This document shows positions 50,427-58,940 of a DNA stretch of 64,000 bases, piece after piece. This DNA comes from Warburgia ugandensis (taxonomy: Eukaryota; Streptophyta; Magnoliopsida; Canellales; Canellaceae), in NCBI GenBank assembly GCA_035236585.1, contig CP141139.1, positions 21,716,990-21,780,989 on the forward strand. Direction: 5' to 3'. Each line of letters opens with the position of its first letter. Within the stretch, counting starts at the first letter, position 1. The position numbers were made by a program, and so were the translations under genes. The notes beneath the pieces were generated by a model. That model had not been told where the DNA came from. It did no database searches and saw only the letters and a list, made by a program, of their open reading frames with translations.

Positions 50427-51839
50427 CTTGTTGATATTATTGTCAGGATTAGATTCTATACGAAAAATGGAACCAACGACACAAAGAACCCTAAAAATGG
50501 AGTTTGGATGAAAAAGTTATGAGCACTTGAAGTGTAAGGGCATTATGGTAAATAAAAGATTCAAAAAAGCATTTAATTTCATGGGCCATTTTGAAAAGGA
50601 CACCCTCCCTTGTTTTCACATTTGCCTCGAGAAAACCAATAGGCAGTCGCGACAGTCTCGACACGCACCTCCGATCACCATTTGCTACGTCGAAAAATAA
50701 AGTAACTACTCAAATTTTAAAGTTCTATTTGGAAAATTGGATTGACCAGGAGGATGAATGTTTTGCAAATTTTGTATTTTAGAAATTAGAACTTGTTGAA
50801 AATATTCTCATAATTAAATTCTATTCGGCTTATGGAATCGAATGAGCAAAATAATGCTGAGAATTGAATTCGGATTAAAAAGTTATGAGAATTTGAAGTT
50901 GAAGGGCAGTTCATTAAGTAAAGATTCAAAATGCAGGGCCCAATTTGATAACGTCACCATCCTTTGTTTTGCTCCTGCATTGAGAAATATAATAGGCGAT
51001 TGAGCTGGCCATCTTTGGTCCCCAATGTCTATGCCAGTAAATAATGTAACTGCTCAAATTTTCAAGGCCTATTTTGAAGATTGGAACAAATAGGTGGATG
51101 GATTTCTTTTAAATTTACAATGTTAGAATTTAATGCTTGTTTAAAATATCTAAAAGGTAGATTCTATATTCGAAAAATGGAATCCAACGATAAAAAGGGC
51201 ACTGAAAGTGGAGTTTGGGTGAAAAAGTTATGAGCATTTGAAGTCAAACGCCATTTTGGTAATTAAAAGATTAAAAAAGAATTCAAAAAGCAGGGGCTGT
51301 TTTGTTAATGGGACTCTCCTCAGTTTTCCCATTTGCCACAGCAAAGATGGTAAGCGATCGTGCTGCCCACCTCAAATCACCATTTATGGCGCCTGGAAAT
51401 AATCTAACTACTCAAATTTTAATGTCCCATTTGGAAGATTGGATTGAGCAAGAGGATGAATATTTTATAAATTTTGCATTTTAAATTTTAGAACTTGTTG
51501 AAAATTTTCTCGTAATTAGATTCTAATTGGAAAATGGAACCGGATGACCCAAGGAACCCTAAAAACGGTGTTCGGATGAAAAAGTTTTGGGCATTTGAAG
51601 GTAATGGGTATTTTGGTAATTAATAGATTCAAAATGCAGGAGGCCACTTTGATAACGCCACCCTCCTCTGTTTTCATGTCTATGCTGAGAAAGATAGTAG
51701 GCGATCACGTCGCCCACCTATGGTCCCTTTTGCGGCGCCGAAAAATTATGTCTGTACTCAAATTTTAATGTTCTATTTAGAAGATTGGATAGAACAAGGT
51801 GATGATTGTTTTACAAATTTTGAATTTTAGAATTTAGTA

Positions 51840-52539
51840 CTTGTTGAAAATATTGTTAGGATTAGATTCTCTTCGAAAAATGGAACCAACGACACAAAGA
51901 ACCCTAAAAATGGAGTTTGGATGAAAAGGTTATGAGCATTTGAAGGTAAAGGGTATTTTGGTAATTAAAAGATTCAAAAGCATTTAATTGCATGGGCCAT
52001 TTTGATAACACCACTCTCCTTCGTTTTCATGTTATGCCTCGAGAAAGAGTGGCAGCAATCACATTGCCCACCTATGGTCACCATTTGCTACTTTGAAAAT
52101 TTATTCAACTACTCAAATTTTGAAGTTCTATTTTGGAAGATTGGATAGAACAAAGGAGATGAATCTTTACAAATTTAGAATATTAGAAATTAGTGCTTGT
52201 TGAAAATATTGTCAATATTGGATTCTATTCGAAAAATGGAACCAACGACACAAAGAACCTGAAAAATGGAGTTCGGATGAAAAAGTTATGAGCATTTGAA
52301 GGTCAAGGGTATTTTGGTAATTAAAAGATTCAAAATGCAGGAGGCCGTTTTGATGACATCAACCTCTGTTTTTGTGTCTATGCTGAGAAAGACAGTAGGC
52401 GATCACGTCACCCACCTATCGTCCCCTTTTGCTATGCCGAAAAATTATGAAACTACTCAAATTTTCAAGTTCTATTTGGAAGATTGGAACAAGCAGTGGA
52501 TGGATTTACAAATTTAGAATACAACATTAGAATTTATTG
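51840..52539 (+). repeat. Mosaic monomers mixing short patches of several classes
   Basis: After a class I start, patches of tens of bases alternate: gtaaagggtattttgg (IV), gcatttaattgcatgggc (I), caccactctccttcg (chimeric type), atgcctcgagaaag (I), gcaatcacattgcccacc (chimeric type), tcaccatttgctac (I). The next monomer runs from chimeric type into a class II tail with a short gap (aagcagtggatggattt). This is finer shuffling than elsewhere in the window. Confidence 0.75.
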
Positions 52540-52679
52540 CTTGTTGAAAATAACTAAAGGTAGATTCTATATTCGAAAAATGTAAATAATGCTTGCTCAA
52601 TTTTTATAGCACTATTTTTGGAGATTCGAACAAATAGGTGGATGGATTTCTTTTAAATTTACAATGTTAGAATTTAATG
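52540..52679 (+). repeat. Second truncated class III/class II fragment
   Basis: Same structure as 18,684-18,826: class III start, jump at attcgaaaaatgtaaataat into a class II tail, then a full class III. The shared join points to one ancestral event copied to both places. Confidence 0.82.
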
Positions 52680-53453
52680 CTTGTTTAAAATATCTAAAAG
52701 GTAGATTCTATATTCAAAAAATGGAATCCAACGATAAAAAGGGCACTGAAAGAGGAGTTTGGGTGAAAAAGTTATGAGCATTTGAAGTCAAACGCCATTT
52801 TGGTAATTAAAAGATTAAAAAAGAATTCAAAAAGCAGGGGCTGTTTTGTTAATGGGACTCTCCTCAGTTTTCCCATTTGCCACAGCAAAGATGGTAAGCG
52901 ATCGTGCTGCCCACCTCAAATCACCATTTATGGCGCCTGGAAATAATCTAACTACTCAAATTTTAATGTCCCATTTGGAAGATTGGATTGAGCAAGAGGA
53001 TGAATATTTTATAAATTTTGCATTTTAAATTTTAGAACTTGTTGAAAATTTTCTCGTAATTAGATTCTAATTGGAAAATGGAACCGGATGACCCAAGGAA
53101 CCCTAAAAACGGTGTTCGGATGAAAAAGTTATTAGCATTCGAAGTAAAGGGTATTTTGGTAATTAAAAGATTCAAAATGCAGGGGGCCATTCTGATAACG
53201 TCATCCTCCTCTGTTTTCATGTCTATGCTGAGAAAGATAGTAGGCGATCACGTCGCCCACCTATGGTCCCTTTTGCGGCGCCGAAAAATTATGTAAGTAC
53301 TCAAATTTTAAAGTTCTATTTAGAAGATTGGATAGAACAAGGTGATGATTGTTTTACAAATTTTGAATTTTAGAATTTAGTACTTGTTGAAAATATTGTC
53401 AGGATTAGATTCTATTCAAAGAAGCATTTAATTGCATGGGCCATTTTAATGAG

Positions 53454-53458
53454 GACAC
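53454..53458. repeat. Left target-site duplication GACAC
   Basis: GACAC directly precedes the LTR start TGTAATGACC and is repeated at 55,593-55,597. With one copy removed, the satellite reads through as gaggacaccctcgtc, the normal class I sequence. Confidence 0.92.
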
Positions 53459-53493
53459 TGTAATGACCCCAATTATTGTAATATTAAAAGCCC

Positions 53494-53750
53494 ATGAAAA
53501 GTTCAATTTTGAAGATAAGGGCATTTTGGTCATTTCACTAGTCGCCTTGACTAAACCCAGGAATTTGGTCCTAAAAATGGTTCCATTAGATGCGTCTCAG
53601 AAAAAGGAATCCAACGAGACGAAAATCACCCAAAACGGAGTTAAAATGAGCAAGTTATGGCCCTTTGAAGTTCAGGGGCAAAACTGTAATTTTAACAAAA
53701 ATGGGTTTAGCTGCAAAACACAGGGGCCTGTTTTGATATGGGCACCCTTC
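53494..53750 (+). other. Segment of the LTR homologous to the satellite monomer
   Basis: From about 53,600 the LTR shares an ordered series of words with class III satellite: gaaaaa-ggaatccaacga, aaaacggagtt, aagttatg, tttgaagtt, gtaattt, caggggcctgtttt, gata then gggcaccctt. A second, weaker match (53,494-53,535; gaagataagggcattttgg) resembles class I gaagtgtaagggcattatgg. Matches keep order, spacing and strand relative to forward monomers. By eye roughly two thirds of positions agree. Confidence 0.75.
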
Positions 53751-53779
53751 ATCTTCAACCTCCTAGAGAGTTCTAGAAC

Positions 53780-53807
53780 GGCGGTGATTGGAGGGGAAAT
53801 CACCGCC
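53780..53807 (+). other. Perfect hairpin in LTR (10-bp stem)
   Basis: GGCGGTGATT at 53,780-53,789 pairs with AATCACCGCC at 53,798-53,807 around an 8-base loop. The same hairpin is perfect in the LTR at 23,943-24,763 and slightly broken in solo LTR 2. Confidence 0.8.
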
Positions 53808-53820
53808 ATTTTGGAGGCTT

Positions 53821-53847
53821 CTCCACTGCCATTCAAAGGCAGTGGAG
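53821..53847 (+). other. Second perfect hairpin in LTR (10-bp stem)
   Basis: CTCCACTGCC at 53,821-53,830 pairs with GGCAGTGGAG at 53,838-53,847 around a 7-base loop. It follows the first hairpin by 13 bases and lies just before the usual TATA position. Sister LTRs keep the pairing with different bases at one stem position. Confidence 0.8.
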
Positions 53848-55592
53848 CCCCCTCCAGAACCCTCTAATGGCAGCCCAAAACGTTGAGGAAAAACCGTTGA
53901 GGTGCCTGGCATTCTGTCTTTTTATTTTTAAGGCTCCTATGTACGTACGACACTAAAACGCTTATAACTTGAAATTTAGAGCTCCGATTAAGGCGCCGCA
54001 AAAGGCGTTGTGTCTGTATCGACGACGTGGACACAATCAAACTATAAAATCCCTGATGAAGGCCCAATCAAAGGTGGGCATGACCCTTAGAATAGGATGG
54101 CGGTGTGTGGCCACTAGAACGTTGGAAAATTGAGGATACCAAGGCCCAATTAGGACCTTAGGACACCAATAGGCATAGGGATGGACCCCTAATGCCTATG
54201 TAAAAAGACCAATTACTCTAAAACCCACAAAAGATAGGCCAAACTAACCTTGATTCCCCAAACCATGATCAGGAGTGTCCGAGGACAAAAGGGTTAGCGC
54301 AACCTAGCCAGGTAGGTGCTCTATCGCTATTAGATTCTTTTAAAAGAACTATTATTATTTTGAGAACATATGTTTTAAGTATATGACTTGTTTCAGCATG
54401 CATGTGATAAATGCTTTGTACATAGACATGTTTTGTAAATGATTGCATATACATTATGCACATATATTTTGCAAACAAGTACATACATTGCATGATTTAA
54501 GTACTTGCAAAGATTGCATGTCCTTGAGGGTTGCCAAAAGACGCTGGACTGCCGAGGGCCAGGCAGTTGTGAGGGACCCAAAGAGACATGTTTTGAAAAG
54601 AGGTTTTGGCTTATTTAATCTTATGTGATTTGGGCTAGAAAGCCCGTGGGTGCTATGCCGAGGGGTCTGGGTTGGCCACCTGGCCTCTACCACTATTAGG
54701 TGGATGGGTACCATGCCCAAAAAGAGGCAAGTCCCTACGTCAACTGCATGTGGTACAGGGGGCTACCACTGGTGTCACGGCACTGGGTCGACGTGTCATA
54801 GGCCTCGTGGAGGCTATGACCGAGTGTCCTCAGGTACCCGGGGACCACACGGCGAGGAGGTCATGGGCATAGTGGACCCTATGGTTTGATGATTTATGTG
54901 CATTGCATATGGCATGATATGAGGTTGGTAAACCATACCATACTAGAGATCCATGAGTTGGATTCCATGAAGCATTTTATGCATATCATGATGTTATGAT
55001 ATATATATATATATGATACTTTCGATTTTGGATTATATGATCCTTTAAGTCGTTAGTATTTCAGTTTGACAATGGATTTTGATGTCGATATTGAACTTGA
55101 ATATTCAGACATGCACATGTTTTGGAAAGAGCATATGATTTTAAAACATCGCATGCATTATAAAACTAGTAGTGATAGACTCCTACTGAGTATGGTATCC
55201 TTAACATTTTTCAGGATAGTTCCACTCATAAATAGAAGACATCTCAGGAGATATTAGTGCTACGAACAAGTGAATCAAAAAGAAGAAAGTTATACATGTA
55301 AGTAAACTCTCAACCCCTTGGACATGAAGTTGTATTTAATTACAGTTGGGCTGTGTGCTGTGACTGGAAAGACCTGGGGAAAAATATTTTTGACTTCTAA
55401 AGTTTATCAGAAAACTACTTTGGTTGTTGTGAAGGCAAATGACACTCGGGGTTTTCAAAAATGAGTTTAAAACTAAAGGTTTTCCGCTGCATTGCATGGT
55501 TTTTATAGAATGGTTTTCAAATAGGGATGCATCCCGCCTTAGGAAATTAGGTATTGCATTTAAAAATGCATGAGAAAACCCAGGTCGTCACA

Positions 55593-55597
55593 GACAC
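55593..55597. repeat. Right target-site duplication GACAC
   Basis: It matches 53,454-53,458 and is followed by cctcgtctgttttcac, the continuation of the interrupted class I monomer. Confidence 0.92.
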
Positions 55598-56311
55598 CCT
55601 CGTCTGTTTTCACATTTTCCTTGAGAAAAACAATAGGCAGTCGCGACAGTATCGACACCCACCTCTGATCACCATTTGCTACATCGAAAAATAAAGTAAC
55701 TACTAAAATTTTAAAGTTCTATTTGGAAAATTGGATTGAGCAGGAGGATGAATGTTTTGCAAATTTTGAATTTTAGAAATTAGAACTTGTTGAAAGTATT
55801 CTCATAATTAGATTCTATTTGGCTTATGGAATCAAACGAGAAAAATAACGCTGAGAATAGAGTTCGGATTAAAAGGTTAAGACAGTTTGAAGTTGAAGGG
55901 CATTTCATTAAGTAAAAGATTCAAAATGAAGAGGCCAATTTGATAATGTCACCATCCTTTGTTTTACCCCTGCGTTGACAAATATAGTAGGCGATTGAGC
56001 TGGCCATCTTTGATCCCCCAATTGTTATGCCAGTAAACAATGTAACTGCTCAATTTTTCAAGCCCTATTTTGAAGATTGGAACAAACAGGTGGATGGATT
56101 TCTTTTAAATTTACAACGTTAGAATTTAACACTTGTTGATAATATCTAAAAGGTAAATTCTATATTCGAAAAATGGAATCCAACGATAAAAAGAGTACTG
56201 AAAATGGAGTTTGGGTAAAAAAGTTATGAGCATTTGAAGTTGAAGGCCATTTTGGTAATTAAAAGATTAAAAAAGTGTTCAAAACGGTGGGGGCTATTTT
56301 GTTAATGGGAC
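55598..56311 (+). repeat. Satellite between the two solo LTRs
   Basis: Remainder of the class I monomer, class II from 55,786, and class III from 56,132, interrupted by solo LTR 2. Forward orientation, divergent type. Confidence 0.92.
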
Positions 56312-56316
56312 TCTCC
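56312..56316. repeat. Left target-site duplication TCTCC
   Basis: TCTCC before the LTR is repeated at 58,936-58,940. Without the insert the satellite reads gggactctcctcaattttc, normal class III. Confidence 0.9.
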
Positions 56317-57089
56317 TATGACGACCCGCGTTTTCCCATGCATTTTTAAATAAAAAATCTAAATTCCTAAGGTGGGATCCCAATTTTTAAAAAAAACAGT
56401 GCAATGCAGTGAAAAAATCTTTTATTTGGAATTCATTTTGGAAACCCCGAGTGTCATTTGCTTTCACAACAACTAAGGTAGTTTTTGAACAGCTTTAGAA
56501 ATCACAAATGCTTTTCCCCAGGTCTGTTCAGTCATAGCACACAGCCCAACTATAATTAAATACAAATACATGTCCAAAGGGTTGAGAATTTACTTGCATA
56601 TATAAGTGTTTCCTTTTTTATTCACTTGCTTGTAGCACTAACATAGATGTCCTCTACTCATGGATGGAATCATCCTGAAAAATGTTAAGGATAGGGTGAG
56701 TATATACTATGCTCAGTAGGAGTCTATCACTACTAGTTTTATAATGCATGCAATCTTTAAAATCATGTGCTCATAAAAACATATGCATGTTGTTCGAATA
56801 ATCACATTCAATATATTAAAAGCTACTGTCAAACTGGAATACTGACGACTTAAAGAAATATCATAATCCAAGTCGAAAGTATCATATATCATAATCATAA
56901 AAATATGCATCAAATGCTCAACTGAATCCAACTCATGGATATCTATCATGGTATGGTCGACCAACCTTATATCATGCCATATGCAATGCACATAAATCCA
57001 CGAAACCATAGGGTCCCACTATGCCTACGACGTCACCGCCGTGTGGTCCCCGGGTACCCAAGGACATAGGATCATATACCTCCACGGGG

Positions 57090-57310
57090 TATATGAACTT
57101 ATTCGTCGTAAATCATGCAATTTATGAAATCGGTTGCAAAACATGCATGCAATGCTAGTCTTGCATTCAAAGTCATAACCTTGCCTAGAATCCTGACAGC
57201 CTAGAGGCCTGCCAACCTAGAATCCTGTCAGCTCTCTCTAGACTGCCCTCATCGACCGGCCCTCATTAGCCCGCCCTCATCAGCTCATCCTCATTGGCTA
57301 AGGCTACACT
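57090..57310. other. Subfamily-specific segment with ~15-bp minirepeats
   Basis: Where the other LTRs have cgacccagtgccgtgacacc and nearby text, this copy has an unrelated segment containing about four loose copies of a ccctcat-based repeat of ~14-15 bp (gccctcatcgaccg, gccctcattagcc, gccctcatcagct, tcctcattggct) and two copies of cctagaatcctg. It marks a different LTR subfamily or a replaced tract. Confidence 0.7.
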
Positions 57311-58506
57311 TATCATGCAGACAAGCAAAAACCTCTTTTCAAAACTAATCCTCTTTGGGTCCCTCACAACTGCCTGGCCCTCGGCACTCCAGCGTCTTTT
57401 GGCAACCCTCAAGGACATGCAATCTTAGCAAGTACTTAAATCATGCAATGTATGCACTTGTTTACAAAACATATATGTGCACAATGTATATGCAATCTTT
57501 TACGAAACATGTCTATGTACAAAACGTTTATCATATGCAAGCTGAATCAAGTCATACTAAACAAGTCATATACTTATAACATATGTTCTCAAAACAATAA
57601 TAGATCTTTTAAAAGAATCTAATAGTGATAGAGCACCTACCTGGCTAGGTTGCGCTAACCCTTTTGTCCTCGAACGCTCCTAATCATGGTTTGGGGAATC
57701 AAGGTTAGTTTGGCCTATCTTTTATGGGTTTCAGAGTAATTGTTCTTATTACTTAGGCATTAGGGGTCCATCCCTATGCCTATGGGTGTCCTAAGGTCCG
57801 AATTGGGCCTTGGTATCCTTAGTTTTCCAATGTTCTAGTGGCCACGCACCACCATCCTATTCTAAGGGTCATGCCCACCTTTTATTGGGACTTGATCAGG
57901 GATTTTATAGTTTGGATGTGTCCGCTTCGTCGACACGGACACAACGCCTTTTGCGGCGCCTCAATCGGAGCTCTAGATCTCAAGTTATAAGCATTTTAGT
58001 GTCGTACGTACATAGAAGTCTTAAAATAAAAAGACGGAATGCTATGGCGCTGCGCGTCTGCGACATGCGCCCCGGCTTCCTTAAGGAACCAAAGGATGAT
58101 GCGCTGCTAGCGCGCTACACGTCTGCGGCATGTGCCTCAGCGGGCGCGTCTGCAGATGCGCGGACGCGCCCGTTGGTTTCCTCTCAGACGCGTCTCGCCT
58201 GTATTGGGGCGTTTCCGTCGTTGGGGGACCGGGGCGTCCTTGGGATGCCCTGGTTCATCCCTGAGGAACTAGTGTGGCCCTGGGGACGTCCCAGGGTCCT
58301 TGGTGGCTCCCTAAAGGCCTATTCTCTATGGATTTTGATGCAAAAACCTAGGAAAACTGAGCTTAGGACTATGGGTGAGATGGGTTTGGGGAGTTTTTGG
58401 GCGTACCTGCTTCGTGGCTGGTTTTCTCTCCACATTTTCTCCTCTAGGTTACTGCTCCATGATGGGTTTTCTCCAACGTTTTGGGCTGCCATTAGAGGCA
58501 CCCAAG

Positions 58507-58524
58507 AGCTCTATTTATAGAGCT
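58507..58524 (-). promoter_or_regulatory. TATA-box-like motif inside an inverted repeat (LTR promoter)
   Basis: The minus strand reads AGCTCTATAAATAGAGCT, a TATA motif within an 8-bp inverted repeat with a 2-base centre. It lies about 415 bp from the LTR start, as in the 24,341 copy. Solo LTR 1 has lost it. Activity is inferred only. Confidence 0.55.
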
Positions 58525-58935
58525 AAGAGAGGGTTCTGGAGGGGGCTCTCACCGCCTTTGAATGGCAGTGGAGAAACCTCCAGAATGGCGGTGATTTCTC
58601 CTCCAATTACCGCTGTTCTAGAACCCTCTAGAGGTTGAAGATGAAGTGGTGCCCGTATCAAAACCGGTCCCTGTGTTTTGCAGGTTAAACCGTTTTTGTA
58701 AAATTTACAAATTTGCCCCTCAACTTCAAAGGGCCATATCTTGCTCATTTTAACTCCGTTTTTGGTGATTTTGGTCTCGTTGGATTCCTTTTTCTGAGAC
58801 GCATCTAATGGAACCATTTCTAGGACCAAATTCCTGGATTTAGTCAAGGAAACTAGTAAAATGACCAAAATGCCCTTATCTTTAAAACTGAACTTTTCAT
58901 GGGATTTTATTATTACAAAAATTGGGGTCATTACA

Positions 58936-58940
58936 TCTCC
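58936..58940. repeat. Right target-site duplication TCTCC
   Basis: It matches 56,312-56,316. The class III monomer resumes with tcaattttctgctctgcc. Confidence 0.9.

Larger units (their letters stand above)
34424..50880 (+). repeat. Tandem triplication of a 5.25-kb satellite unit (block B-core)
   Basis: The same variants recur at offsets of 5,248-5,253 bp. For example, the rare class I start gttgatattattg is at 34,675, 39,926, 45,179 and 50,427. The word catttaatgtaaagggtatt precedes each. Copies are nearly identical, so the amplification is recent compared with the divergent flanks. Similarity starts near 34,424 and fades after about 50,800-50,880, within the following class II monomer. Confidence 0.92.
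50881..53458 (+). repeat. Satellite block B3: divergent and mosaic forward monomers
   Basis: Class II (from 50,792), III (51,136), IV (51,494), mosaic monomers (51,840 and 52,196), a truncated III/II piece (52,540), III (52,680), IV (53,038) and a deleted class I (53,383). The III-IV stretch at 51,136-51,560 is almost repeated at 52,680-53,105, an offset of 1,544 bp. The last class I lost about 110 bp between attctattcaaa and gaagcatttaat before the LTR at 53,459. Confidence 0.88.
53459..55592 (+). mobile_element. Solo LTR 1 (Ty3/gypsy-type), plus strand
   Basis: 2,134 bp from TGTAATGACCCC to GGTCGTCACA, flanked by GACAC. It has the same ends and body as the LTRs of the element at 23,943-30,340, in the opposite orientation. 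The internal region and second LTR are absent, as expected after LTR-LTR recombination. It is about 480 bp shorter than solo LTR 2. The losses include a 34-bp piece with the TATA motif (junction at 53,866/53,867) and the CpG-rich patch after the gcccaaaacgttg region. The first ~300 bp contain the satellite-like segment. A short (AT)8 run lies at 54,999-55,014. No coding sequence. Confidence 0.93.
56317..58935 (-). mobile_element. Solo LTR 2 (Ty3/gypsy-type), minus strand
   Basis: 2,619 bp, apparently a full-length LTR. In plus coordinates it runs from TATGACGACCC (TG end changed to TA) to GGGGTCATTACA, flanked by TCTCC. On the minus strand it reads TGTAATGACCCC, the satellite-like segment, two hairpins, the TATA motif (58,511-58,520), the CpG-rich patch, and a long AT-rich body to the CGTCATA end. 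About 220 bp (57,090-57,310) differ completely from the other LTRs. The 236-codon open frame at 57,810-58,520 runs antisense to the element through this LTR and is not a gene. The internal region was lost by LTR-LTR recombination. Confidence 0.93.

Noticed and set aside
53436-53867. 143-codon open frame crossing the satellite/LTR border
   Set aside because: It begins in a deleted class I monomer and continues into the LTR U3 region. It is a chance fusion created by the insertion.
54999-55014. (AT)8 run as a notable microsatellite
   Set aside because: It is short and common in AT-rich LTR sequence. Sister LTRs have only brief ATAT runs at the same place.
57810-58520. 236-codon open frame, longest in the window
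   Set aside because: It lies wholly inside solo LTR 2, antisense to the element, and runs through the TATA and CpG-rich region. The sister LTRs do not keep it open, and no protein family is recognisable.
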